Counted from the stretch's first letter, positions 10,172-20,083 are shown. The stretch is 33,451 nt of DNA from Perkinsus chesapeaki (GCA_013115145.1 JAAPAO010000392.1:1-33451), one strand, 5' to 3'. Notes: generated from the sequence alone by a model not told the origin. Translations and numbers: made by a program.

Positions 10172-11421
10172 ATGCTTTCCGCGAAGACATCGTTGAAAGT
10201 GTTCGGCACCGTCGCTGCCCGAAAGTGTGCCATCCTTGGGCCTCTACGGGTACTAGCCATCATAGCGATCGTCGGATACAGTGCATCAGCATCAACTGCC
10301 GCCGGCCTTATCGGTGACAGCAGCGCCGTTTGGATATCGAGGGTTCGCCAAGAAGAGCCCGCCGAAGCAGAAGAGTAAGGAGGAGAAGCAGCAAAGCGCG
10401 CAGCGAAAGAAGGTGAACCCACTGGATGAAGCGGAATGGCTAGCGGGCTGGTTCAGGACCTCAAGGACCGACGAGAAGCTGATAAATTCATTTCGTTGGA
10501 TGACACCAAGACCGGTGGGTCATCACGGCGGGGTTGTTCTTGATGAGATGTCAGTTGGTTCCCTGACGCCGGCTGAGCGCCGTCAGCAGCGACTTGATCA
10601 GAAGATGGAACACGGCAATATGTTGAAGGAGGTAAATGTGCGGCCTAGAAGGAAACGTTGAAGGAAACCCTCAGCAAACCAGAGCCCTTGACGATGAAGT
10701 CAAAGAGATGAGATCGGCGCTGCAGGAAGTACAAGTGGAGCAGGCCTCTCCGGAGCTCTTCCGCAGTATAACGGTGAGACCGTCCAGCTCAGCGTTGTTG
10801 AAGGCCTTGTGTGCTGTCAGGTTGCTGAGAAACCGCTGCTGAGTATCTCTCAAATGAGCATCGTTAACGCAACAACTGTGAACTTCTCCGTGTTCGATGA
10901 CAGTCTCGCGGGGGCGTAAGGCGCCGCTGACTGGCCGTCATTAAGATCCATTCAGATGCCAGAAGGCTATTCAGCTAAGAGGGAAGAATTGGACGGTAAA
11001 CAAGGATGGAAATAAGGTGAGACACGCCAGCGAAAGGCTCGTTACATAACCGCCGCCCATCTGCCTATTTGTCAAGATCGGCGTCATACTGCCAAAGGTG
11101 ACTAGGGAAGTTCGAAACGAGTGCCTCAACCGCTGTAAGGGTATACTGAAGAAGTACCAAAGAAACGTGAATGCGATCAAAGCTAATATGCTAGAGTAGC
11201 ACTAACGTAGCCAGGCGCCGGCGTAGTCTCCGTGCTGTAGGGAGAACAAGAAGATGATGCCGTCTACAGAGATGGAAAAGACGGAAGCTGCGAAGATAGA
11301 AAAGATTGTGAGTTTGTGTACCACTAGAAAGGAATCGTTGTTCGATCAGTACAAGCAAAGGGCCGACCAGCTACTCGCTCTGCTGAAGGAGAAAGAACAG
11401 GCGATGTCGAAAGCTACATGA
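10172..11421 (+). CDS. Organellar (mitochondrial) ribosome recycling factor, eight exons
   Basis: Exons are 10172-10249, 10290-10631, 10675-10773, 10821-10915, 10956-11016, 11077-11195, 11241-11307 and 11350-11421, giving 310 residues. Introns are 40, 43, 47, 40, 60, 45 and 42 nt, all GT-AG with matching phases. The factor splits post-termination ribosomes together with EF-G. The N-terminus is basic and hydroxylated (MLSAKTSLKVFGTVAARK) and reaches YRGFAKK, typical of a mitochondrial presequence. RRF features follow: VEQASPELFRSIT, PLLSISQMSIVNATTVN, the DG loop (NWTVNKDGNK), ILPKVTREVRNECL and a C-terminal helix IEKIYKQRADQLLALLKEKE. Between presequence and core lie about 90 residues, Lys/Gln-rich and then WLAGWFRTSRTDEKL, with no counterpart in bacterial RRF. 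This part may be a lineage-specific extension or hide an unrecognised intron. Confidence 0.9.
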
Positions 11422-12871
11422 GATCCTGTGTTGCACGAGGAATGTTTCCGAGACCAGTCGTTCCGCGTTCACGAAAGTGAAGCCATATGACGAAACGAAC
11501 GCCTCACATGACGCCAATACTGTAGTGCAAGTCCCAAGCTGTTGCGTTTGGTCGTATAATCTGTGTTTGGTTGTGTAGGAGAGCTCGTCTGTGCTGTATT
11601 TGATGAATCCTTGATTGGATATGATTTGAGCTTCGAGCTAATCAGTGGGCAAGACAAAGTGCTGCCAATGCCAAATTTGATTGATTATCACGCTGATGAT
11701 CACTCAACTTGCTGATAATATCAGCAATGAAAAACTGAGCCTTCAATGCCTCATCGCAGTCAATAAAAGGATCTCTTAACAATTTACAGAGAAGAAACCC
11801 TCTGTACGGTAGCGTGTGAATTTCCCACTGTTCCCACATAATCCTAAATTAGAACCAGGCTTCTACAGTAAGTCTGGTTCTACAGTACGACGGCATAATG
11901 GTAGGGCCGCACAGTTCTGGTACAGTTCCCGCCAAGCTAGCGACCTAGAGGGCTATGAGAACCATTTACCGGCTCCTATCCTGATCACTTGCCATGAGGT
12001 ACGTGCAGCTTTTGTCACGGCCAATGCTGCACGTGTAACAAAGCGCCCAATTTAGAGACTGCTTGCGACCACTCTGCGATTCCCCTCCTTAAATAGACTA
12101 GAATGTCGCATGAAGACCAGTCTTCGTTACACGTTTTTGGGGAGAAAGGCGAGAAGCGTTCTACGTATGAGATATTTCACGAGAAAATACATTATTCTCC
12201 GAGAGACTTTCTCTCCGTAAGGAGCAATTCTCGGGAAGCCAGCCTTTTGGTAGTTCCGTGGGGGTTTAAGCTGTAATTGCCTTTCACCGGTTAGAGCCGC
12301 ACAGACGAGATTTCCTCACCAGAATGTCTGCGGTGTCGGACGGTTTTAAAGGAGTTATGTTAGTTTTTTGCGTTCGAAATCGCTCGTTCTTCAAAGCTCG
12401 AAGCCTTAAGCAATCAACACCAGCGCTTCCCCAGAATACGGGTGCAGCTGCATTGCGTACGCTTCATCATCGCGGACTTTGGGGGTCGAAGGGTTCGCAA
12501 ACAGCTCGCTGCCCGAGGATCTCTTTCGGTTGGACTTACTGAAAATTACGCCGGTACTTTACTTCCCAACTGGAGGATTGAACACCACCAAGTATGATGT
12601 ACTCAGTATATATTTGGCAGGTTCTGTATTGGCTTCCGCGCGCAAGTACGGTAGCCCTATGGCGCCACAGTATGGCGCCGTGACCTACCACTGTCACAGT
12701 GTTTGCGCATACGTGCGCTTGGCATTTGCTAGCAACCGCCTCATGTTCGCTGTACTCAAGTATGCTTCATAGCAGAGTGGGCACGTCTGCCGACTGCCTT
12801 CGGTTCGTATTATACCCCTCCTATAGTTGCTCGTTCCGGCCCCACGTTTGTCAGAAGATATATTCGCTTTA
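11422..12871. other. 1.45-kb region with only weak open frames
   Basis: No feature is well supported. Open frames at 11642-11839 (-), 12324-12542 (+) and 12479-12772 (+) lack recognisable domains. The last, with LPEDLFRLDLLKITPVLYFP, looks the most protein-like and could be an exon or a relic. A direct repeat TATGGCGCC occurs at 12658 and 12671, and a hairpin GAGAGA-ctt-TCTCTC at 12201-12215. TTTGTCAG at 12847-12854 precedes the next gene. Confidence 0.4.
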
Positions 12872-12874
12872 ATG
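12852..12874 (+). promoter_or_regulatory. Putative splice (spliced-leader) acceptor before secreted-family copy A
   Basis: CAG at 12852-12854 lies 17 nt before the ATG at 12872. The ATG sits in TTTAATG, as in the intact paralogue (CAG 15313-15315, ATG 15334). The shared arrangement suggests an acceptor for spliced-leader addition or a 5' UTR intron. Confidence 0.4.
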
Positions 12875-13662
12875 ACCAGTCATCCCAATATAACTCCTCG
12901 AGGTATATTCTTGCTCTCTGTGGCGAGTTCTATAGTGGGCGTATGCTCTGTCAGAGCAGCTCTGAAAAGCTCATTACTGCTGACTTTCCACCTGGTTGTA
13001 AGGGTGGGCCTGGTGTCTCGAAAGATAGCGACATAAAAGTGATAGACGGTGTATGCGTGTACAGTACGCTCGAGAACGATGAAAAAGTGGCTGCGGTCCT
13101 GCTGCACTCTAACCAGCCCAGTACATATGGCGATATGCTCGTTTCCTTTGGACTAGTCAGAGATAATAACACCGTCAAGCGTGTGTACCAGTACACCGAA
13201 GGCTGGGCTCACATGCAATTCGAATACGAAGGCGTACGAGTCCGTTTCAACCCCGCGCCGGGGAAAAAGCTGAAAGATAATGCTACTAGGCGTAAAGATG
13301 GTTCACTCTACCTGCCTAATCTTGGTCTGGTAACCTATGTGGAGGTCGCTCTCCCAGATCATCAGAGAATTATAAGTGACTGGTATATGGTGGAAGGAGA
13401 AGCTCAAGGCAGAGAGAGTCCGACAGGTTCGGATATGTTTCATCAGTTTGAGAAAGAGGTGCAAGGCGTCCAGAACTCCACTTTAAACTTTGTGGTCACG
13501 ATGTGGCAGATGGAGATGGTTCACGGATGGTACTTCAACCATCACATTTTCATTTACCTTAAATACTTTGCTGAGGGGAAATGGAAGTCTTTTAGCAAAG
13601 GTCTTTGGATGGTTGAAGGATCTATGTTGGAACCACATATGATGAATAATGGTAGCCTATGA
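12872..13662 (+). CDS. Secreted-family protein copy A, frame discontinuity near the signal peptide
   Basis: The family is unrecognised. Downstream of 12943 an open frame to TGA at 13660-13662 aligns throughout with the intact copy at 15334: CKGGPG against CRGGPG, VCVYSTL against VCVYTIL, SNQP, FNPAPG, DGSLYLPNLGLV against DGSLWLPHLGMG, and HGWYFN against GGWYFN. The expected signal peptide (MTSHPNITPRGIFLLSVASS, ATG at 12872) lies in another frame. The join could be an assembly or real indel. A GT-AG segment of only 20 nt (12934-12953) would reconnect the frames in phase but is shorter than any intron seen nearby. If the frames are really connected, the product is a secreted protein of about 255 residues with Trp/Tyr-rich beta-type sequence. 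It may be functional or a young pseudogene. Confidence 0.65.
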
Positions 13663-15333
13663 TTGCGAAGAAGGATGCGATTGAGAGCGTATCGTATTTC
13701 CGTCAGCGTCGAGGACCTCCACATCAGGGAGTCCCATATAGGCCCTCGTCGTTTCCCCTCATTGAAGAACCCCAAATCCGAGCCCTCAATCGTTTTTTAT
13801 CCCCTTCTCAACTATGTTTGTTGTGATCCATAGCATCGTTATAATACTATCATACTTCAATGAACGGGTTGCCGGTGCAGCAATGCCGATGGCTTCTCGG
13901 ACCGAGAATCTCAGTACTACTGAGTCAGTAGATTTTTGTTACTATCGCGCGGTTCTTCTCAACCTTTGAGGCTCTTGTTTAAGCTTCAACAACAACCCGT
14001 TCATTCTGGTGTAGGAAATAACCCTCTAGTCATTATGAGACCTTTGGATTGTTATTGTTATTGGTATTGTTGTCTGTTGTTTGCTTTGTGCTGTTCGTCG
14101 TGCGCATGGCGTCCAGCCGTGTGTCGTGGTATCGTATTTGGGACACAATAGTCTGGGCAGTCATTTTCGGCACAAATAAGCAAGTAGACGTTTATGCTGT
14201 GACAGTTGTGAACGCGCGCCCTTTGTTCTTGCGTGTAAGATGGTAGTAAGCCACTCTTAGTCTTCACACATTAGTGTGAGAGGTATCTGTCATCTACATA
14301 TTTCTATTCTCAACATAAAATCCCCCCTTGCGTTATGCCAGTAGCGGGACAATGTGTGCGCGCATGAGTACGCTTGCGCTTGTGTTGCTTCAGCAGATTT
14401 AGCTGTAGTCACACGTGGGCCTTCGCCACGCGCAGTGCACAAGCCTGCCCCTCCACTGCATAAAGCAGCATGGTGCCTAAGTTCAGCCACGCAACAAAAC
14501 CAAAGACACTTTCTCGTCCTCAGTGTCCTGGCGCCAAATTGGCCACACAGGTGCGGCCCCCTGAAGCCAAGATGGCTTGCACGCGCTTAGTACGTAACCG
14601 ATCGAAGTCGCCGACTATCTGTGGGGAGTGCCTATCAAATTGTCAATAGCATACCTACTAGGTATTACCTAGTAGTAGATGGGTCTCTAACGTGTGTCCA
14701 AGGAGCGCCACTCCTGGAACGGACTCCATGCGGTTGTCGCGACATTGGGTCCGCGCTATCTTTGCCCCTCTCCGTTCGGTACATTTGGTAGGCTGCAAGG
14801 CTCCTGTTACTCACCACAGAGCCCTGTGACAGGCAATCTGTGCCAATACAGCTCTGTCCAAGCTAGGTGACCAACAGGCGGGAGAATTAGGGGCCCTCTA
14901 CAACCCAATCCAGTCGTTACTGGGTCAGTTATGCTGGTACTTGGAATACGGTCTCGATGTACGCATATAGTGGCCAGCTATTATACTACCCATGGCGGGC
15001 AGCCCAGCGTTATTTGCTACAGCCTATTCTATCATTTTGTATTGACCTCTATTGTATTCTAGCACCACGATGTGAAAATCGCCTACGATTTGTCCTAACA
15101 TGCCTCCGCTCAATTCAGTCATCATCCGGGACTGGAGCAGTGAGCGCTATACGGTCACAAGCCCTGAATCGTGACCGAAGCAGTGTCACAAAGGCTCCCG
15201 GATAGCTACGCTTCCCGAAGCCTGTAAATACAAGCCCGAGAAGGGCTTTCGGTTAGTGTTGGTCCGCTTTCCTCTTCCCAATACTTGGTACTTATTTGTG
15301 CGTTTCGTCCCTCAGGTATTTATTGCGACTTTA
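13663..15333. other. 1.67-kb spacer, hairpins but no gene
   Basis: No coding gene is supported. A TTG-rich low-complexity tract lies at about 14046-14092. There is a 21-bp near-perfect palindrome at 14655-14675. Smaller stems include GGCTC/GAGCC near 14800 and AAGCCC-gagaa-GGGCTT just before copy B. CCCTCAG ends at 15315, 18 nt upstream of the copy B ATG. Confidence 0.5.
14655..14675. repeat. 21-bp perfect palindrome
   Basis: CTACTAGGTA and TACCTAGTAG are exact reverse complements separated by one T. The palindrome lies in the spacer between secreted-family copies A and B. Confidence 0.9.
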
Positions 15334-16101
15334 ATGTCGAATCGGTTAGCATTCTGCTCTATCTTCTTCGTTGCTGTATTGATCTCTGTGATGGCGGCGA
15401 AAAGGCCGAACGACTTCAGGGTCCTCGCTGATTATCCAGCTGCTTGTAGAGGTGGCCCTGGTGCCGGAGAGGGTAGTGACATGCAAGTTGCAAGCAACGT
15501 ATGCGTATACACCATACTAGATGGCGACACGGCGGTATCCGGTATTCGCATCCAATCCAACCAACCCGGCTACGTTGGGGCTATGTACTTGGAGTTAAAT
15601 ATTGAAAGACCTGCTGGAGGCAATGCTAATAACCGTGTCTACGAGAAAACAGATGGTGCGGCCCGATTACAGTTCAACTACACCGATGTTACAGTTAATT
15701 TCAACCCCGTGCCTGGGCAACAGACGGTTGATAAGTTCACCGTGCTTGATGACGGCTCGCTTTGGTTGCCGCATCTTGGTATGGGAGCCTATTGTGATAT
15801 TACGTTCCCAAATGAGCAGAAGATTACTGAAGGTTTCTGGACGATAGATGGGTACGCCGTAGCCAAGCCTATTCCTGTGGGTTCGGTGATGATGCATTTC
15901 TCTAATGCCATGAAAACGGGCGCCGGAGGCTCCCTGTTCCGTGCGGAGATCGTCATGATGCACTTGGAGATCCCTGGTGGGTGGTACTTCAACTACGAAT
16001 TCGGCACTGACCTCGTATACTACCTCGACGGTGTTAGGCATAAGGTATTCGAAAGAGCTGTCTTAGCTACTGGTCATATGTTCAACAAGACAGCTAATTA
16101 A
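15334..16101 (+). CDS. Secreted-family protein copy B, intact single-exon gene
   Basis: 255 residues from the ATG at 15334 to TAA. The start was chosen because it opens a clear signal peptide (MSNRLAFCSIFFVAVLISVM, then AAKRP). Earlier in-frame codons back to 15256 have no ATG in good context, and an acceptor-like CCCTCAG lies 18 nt upstream. The mature part has two Cys near the N-terminus (AACRGGPG, NVCVYT) that could form a disulfide. It also has family blocks FNPVPG, DGSLWLPHLG, MHLEIPGGWYF and many aromatic residues in alternating beta-like pattern. No catalytic motif is visible. The sequence suggests a small secreted or surface beta-sandwich protein, but function is unknown. It lies between a frame-broken paralogue upstream and a pseudogene downstream, all on +. 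Confidence 0.85.
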   Translation: MSNRLAFCSIFFVAVLISVMAAKRPNDFRVLADYPAACRGGPGAGEGSDMQVASNVCVYTILDGDTAVSGIRIQSNQPGYVGAMYLELNIERPAGGNANNRVYEKTDGAARLQFNYTDVTVNFNPVPGQQTVDKFTVLDDGSLWLPHLGMGAYCDITFPNEQKITEGFWTIDGYAVAKPIPVGSVMMHFSNAMKTGAGGSLFRAEIVMMHLEIPGGWYFNYEFGTDLVYYLDGVRHKVFERAVLATGHMFNKTAN

Positions 16102-16753
16102 TGTGGGGATATGCTGGTCCTGATAGTACGAGCACCTTCTTTTGTTCTAACTCTACATAGGGCTCTTCAATGTAAGAGCGTCAAGCTCTCGTAAGCCCTG
16201 GAAGTCAGTCCGTCAGTCCTACGCATTATCTAATGTCTTAGTCAGCTCTGCTTGGGCGTGATTGCGTGTGTCTCGGGCACATGCTGGTACGATACCTGCT
16301 CAGGGCATGCTATACCCGCTATTCAACAGTAGGCGGGCTTCGGTGAGCCCTGCAGCTAAGTAGCTTTGTTGTACATAACCAGTTATCCAGTACTTTGTTT
16401 AGATTAGTGCGTTCCAACTAGGTCGTACAATTCTGTTTATTACCTTCCAATCGGGCCATAGATGGTATACTGTATCAGCCATTTGATAGGGCTTGTTTAG
16501 CTATCTTGTCAGTGAGGAGGTGCTGAGTTGTGATATTAACGGTCTCACGGTAAATAGAGATACAACGACTATCAAGTACAGTATCTGGTTCCTTTTGGGA
16601 CATAGTGTAAAACGAGCGAATCTTGTTCATTCAATCTCTAGTACCTTTACATTGTGAAGCACGGCTATTTGTGCGGTTAGATAGATTTTGTGGTATCCAT
16701 TCAAGTGGCTGTGGAAGGAAGCTTTTGTGTTGAGAGATTTGACACCGTGCGGC
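16102..16753. other. Spacer between secreted-family copies B and C
   Basis: No gene is seen. Small stems include GCTCTT-caatgt-AAGAGC around 16163-16180 and GGGCT-tcggtg-AGCCC near 16336. The 3' end probably holds the decayed 5' part of copy C, which can no longer be aligned. Confidence 0.5.
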
Positions 16754-17248
16754 AGAGTATGCTCATGTGGGTTGGTCCGACCCGAGAGAATAATAACATC
16801 ACCCGCGTGTCTCAGTACACGGAGGGCTGGACTCATCCTCAACTCTAACAGAGTGATGTAAGAGCCCGTTTCAACCCAGCACCTGGTACCCAGATGTCGG
16901 ATGAGTCTACAGGACATACTGATGGCTCATTTTACCTGCCTAATATTGGCTTGGTATCCTTTGCGGAAGCTTGGCTTCCGGAGCATAAGGAAATTGTAGA
17001 TAGGTGGTGGATGGTGGAAGAATACGCTACTGGCAAAGTCGCTGATGCATCATTATGCTCAGAAAGTGTCGACAGGCGACGAGAACTCCACTTTATATGT
17101 TAAGATTGTGCTGATGCATCTGGAGATCCCTGGTGGCTGGTATTGCGACTGTGAATTCGGTATCGACCTCACATACTTGGCAGGAGGGGTCTGGCATGAG
17201 CTTGATCGAATGTTTATCATCGCTCAAGATCATATGTACGCACCATAA
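16754..17248 (+). pseudogene. Secreted-family copy C, degenerate
   Basis: From about 16754 the sequence aligns with copies A and B (ENNNITRVSQYTEGWTH, RARFNPAPG, DGSFYLPNIGLV, VLMHLEIPGGWY). It has an in-frame TAA at 16846-16848 and a frame change near 17040, between EEYATGKV and the following block. No signal peptide or N-terminal third is recognisable upstream. The C-terminal frame ends at TAA after MYAP. This is a third tandem copy that has lost coding capacity. Confidence 0.85.
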
Positions 17249-18438
17249 CAAAAGCGTTGCGAGAGTGCTGTAGGATCGACAGTGCCGAGAACACCCTAAT
17301 CTGAGAGTTCCGATGGGATTCCCATCATGGAAAACCAGCAACGGCTCCTACCGAGAAACTTTCAGTCAGGTCTTCACCGATGTTGCCTCATACTGCACTA
17401 TTTTCATCGTTAAATTGTGTGATTCTCCCATTCCATCTCTTGGTTCTGGCAGTGCCTTTGAAGTCCAGTCATTTCTGGTTTGTTGTTTCACCACTACCCG
17501 CGCACGATTACGACTTAAACTAGAGTGTCTGCTCATCTGAGAAGGATGGGCAGCCTGGCGGTATTGCTCGCGCATTATAAAGGCTCTGATCGACGATCGC
17601 ATAGGAGCGTTCGATCGGATTCCACGAGCTTCATTCTTGCGCTTGAGGAAGCATACCGCAACAGTGGTATTCTATTCATACGTCAAGTATGATACCCGCC
17701 CCTCATTGGGCATTGTTAAGTTTCCTGGGCATTTACGCGGTGTCGAGTTCTGATCTAAAGTCAGCTTGATTCGGATTCTGAATTGCGCAGTGAGAAGATT
17801 CGTGACAGTAACATTACTCGAGCGCAAGATCAAGTACCACTGCTGCCTCTGCTACCGTTGGAGCGACTGTTCGTATTGGAACTTACCGATGCGGTTTACG
17901 GCTTACGCCAGTTCAAGTAGGACTATGAGCCAATGCGATCCGCAAGTTATTCCCTGAAACATCCAGTAAGCCCGATTCTTGAAGCACCTAACCCATCGCA
18001 CATCGATAAGTCTAGCCCTTAGACTCCGAGTCTGAAGGGTGTGATAGCCTATTACTGATAGGCTGCATGTTGACTCAACCCAGTTGAGCTGGTTGAGCAA
18101 TCTCAGGAATCCTGAGTCAGGACTTAGTCCATACGAGAAAAGTATGTCCCATCTCACTTGATAGCTAACATGATATTCAACTACAACCTTCCGTTATCGA
18201 TGAACTGTCATCCAAGCCAGTTCAAGAAAGAACAACACAAGACGAAAAAGTGTAACCATAAACTTGTCAAATTTAATAGTAATTGTTAGGAACAAAAAAA
18301 CACTGGGGCCTCACCACAGTCAGCAATAGCATTGCTAAACACTTTACAGAGAAAATAGATTCCAACTGTACACGTTAATACATAGGGGATCTCTCCCATT
18401 TAGAAATACAGAAAGAGTAACTATAAATATTAGACTTT
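17249..18438. other. 1.2-kb convergent spacer
   Basis: This is the junction between the plus-strand secreted family and the minus-strand transporter array. Open frames at 17313-17540 and 17766-17957 carry no motif. The notable content is the hairpin cluster at 18016-18116. The part next to 18438 should be the 3' UTR of transporter 1. Confidence 0.5.
18016..18116. repeat. Cluster of four adjacent inverted repeats
   Basis: Four consecutive stems: AGACTC-c-GAGTCT (18021-18033) extended by CCCTT/AAGGG, AGCCTAT-tactg-ATAGGCT (18046-18064), CTCAACC/GGTTGAG (18074-18097) and CTCAGGA-a-TCCTGAG (18102-18116). The stems do not share sequence with each other, so this is structural rather than tandem repetition. 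It may be a structured RNA or a DNA-level barrier; function is unknown. Confidence 0.75.
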
Positions 18439-19965
18439 TTATACCTCAACTGGTTTAGATGAAGAGTCAGCAGAAGGCTTATTGGTCTTCTTGCTGTATT
18501 TAGAGTGGAAGTGCGACTGGATCTCCTCGAAGGTCTTACCCTTAGTCTCTGGGATGAAGACTAATACGAAGACTATCATAACCAAGCAGACAACAGCGAA
18601 ACTCCAGAAGACACCCTGGTAGGTAATCGCCTGTCTGTAGTCATCCAAGAACATAGTAACAATCCAGGAGAAGAACCAGTTAACACCAGTAGCAATAGAT
18701 GCGGATAAACCTCTCACTTCGTTGGGGAAAATCTCGGCCATAATCAACCATGGGATAGCACCAACGCCGATGGAGAAGGAAGCAATGTAAAGGAAGGCGG
18801 CGAAAATAGCCAACCAACTAACATTGTTACCATTAACATCATCAAGGAAGAAGAAAACACCCAACAAGATAGCCGCGATACACATTCCTGCGGCACCAGC
18901 TACGAGGAGAACTCTTCTACCAGCCTTGTCCATAATCACACAGGCTATGAGAGTGACAACAACCTGGCAAGCCATAACAGCAAGGGCCATGGCCTCCTTA
19001 TTATCAAGACCAGCAGCTTGGAAGATGGTAGTCTGGTAGAAGATAACAGCGTTAATACCGGACAGCTGCTGCAACACCTGTAGAGCGATACCGATGAACA
19101 ATTGCATCTTGCATTCGCCGAGGGCATGGAAGGCCCACTTGACGCTTCCCTTCCAGCTATCGGATGCATTCTTAGATTCACGCTCAGCTGCCTCCTCGTA
19201 AGCCCTGACCTCTTCAGTGATCTCAGGATCCTCCTCCACGGACTTGGACCCTCGAAGCCTCAAGAGGACCTTAGTAGCTTGGTCAAGCTTGTTGTGCTCG
19301 GCCAACCAGCGAGGGGACTCGGGGACGAGGAAGACACAGATACCCAACAAAGCCGAAGGGATGAGGTAGATCCAACTGACATTCCTCCAGTTGCAGAAGG
19401 TGCTGTCAGTAGCATTGGGATCAGTAGAACCAGCATCAGTTCTAAAGGCCAAACCAAGAGCGTAAGCAAGGAGGATACCAATAGTGATAGCAAGCTGGTT
19501 GCAAGCTCCTAAAGCACCACGAATGGCAGTTGGAGAAACCTCACCAATGTAAGTGGGAGCAACGACGGATTCGATACCGACGACGAAACCAACGAGAACA
19601 CGGGCGAACAACAACTGCCAAGCGGTGTGAGCCAAAGCTTGCCACAGGTAGATAAGGAGGAAGCAGGGAGAGCAGGCGAACAGTGTCCACTTCCTGCCAA
19701 TCTTCTCAATTAGGGGGCCACCCAAAAGGATAGCACCACCCATGGCACCAAGGTTAACCAAGGAACCGAAAAGCGATGCCTCGGTGGAAGTGTCGAACAC
19801 GTACAAGTGATTGTCAGGGCCTATCTGGATGGGAGTACCATCCGCAGTAGTAACACTATTTTGCATAGTATCGATGGTCTGACCAGTGAAACCCAAAGTA
19901 AGACCAAACATAAGTGGCCCCAAGAGGGAGGCGGCAACGGACAGGATAGCGCAGGTGTACTTCAT
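18439..19965 (-). CDS. Hexose transporter 1 (MFS sugar porter), single exon
   Basis: 508 residues with twelve expected membrane helices, moving hexose across a membrane, probably the plasma membrane. Sugar-porter signatures are complete: GRKW (90-93), PTYIGE...IRG (137-150), PESPRW (215-220), QQLSGINAVIFYQT (299-312), AGRR (348-351), GAIPW (402-406) and PETKG (472-476). Helix 1 reads MFGLTLGFTGQ. At the place of the proton-coupling Asp of bacterial XylE it has Thr, which favours facilitated diffusion (inference). An extracellular-type loop near 178-192 has an N-glycosylation site NAT. The C-tail is short, ending KPVEV. TTTTTACAG, 23 nt before the ATG on the minus strand, is a strong acceptor-like site. 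Confidence 0.96.
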   Translation of the reverse strand: MKYTCAILSVAASLLGPLMFGLTLGFTGQTIDTMQNSVTTADGTPIQIGPDNHLYVFDTSTEASLFGSLVNLGAMGGAILLGGPLIEKIGRKWTLFACSPCFLLIYLWQALAHTAWQLLFARVLVGFVVGIESVVAPTYIGEVSPTAIRGALGACNQLAITIGILLAYALGLAFRTDAGSTDPNATDSTFCNWRNVSWIYLIPSALLGICVFLVPESPRWLAEHNKLDQATKVLLRLRGSKSVEEDPEITEEVRAYEEAAERESKNASDSWKGSVKWAFHALGECKMQLFIGIALQVLQQLSGINAVIFYQTTIFQAAGLDNKEAMALAVMACQVVVTLIACVIMDKAGRRVLLVAGAAGMCIAAILLGVFFFLDDVNGNNVSWLAIFAAFLYIASFSIGVGAIPWLIMAEIFPNEVRGLSASIATGVNWFFSWIVTMFLDDYRQAITYQGVFWSFAVVCLVMIVFVLVFIPETKGKTFEEIQSHFHSKYSKKTNKPSADSSSKPVEV

Positions 19966-20083
19966 GAAACTATTAGAATATTGAACGCTGTAAAAATAAC
20001 AAAGTCAGCGGCTTAACCGATTGATGCTCAACCACCGGTTAGTTCTGCTTGAATGAGTATCCCCGTTGCCCCTACAGCGTACC

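Noticed and set aside
12658-12679. Direct repeat of TATGGCGCC with palindromic core
   Set aside because: Only two short copies, most likely chance.
12324-12772. Possible two-exon plus-strand gene
   Set aside because: Part looks protein-like, but no splice pair joined the frames and no domain was recognised.
14046-14246. Hydrophobic TTG-rich open frame
   Set aside because: Hydrophobicity comes from a low-complexity TTG/TTA tract; there is no proper ATG and no similarity to the neighbouring family.
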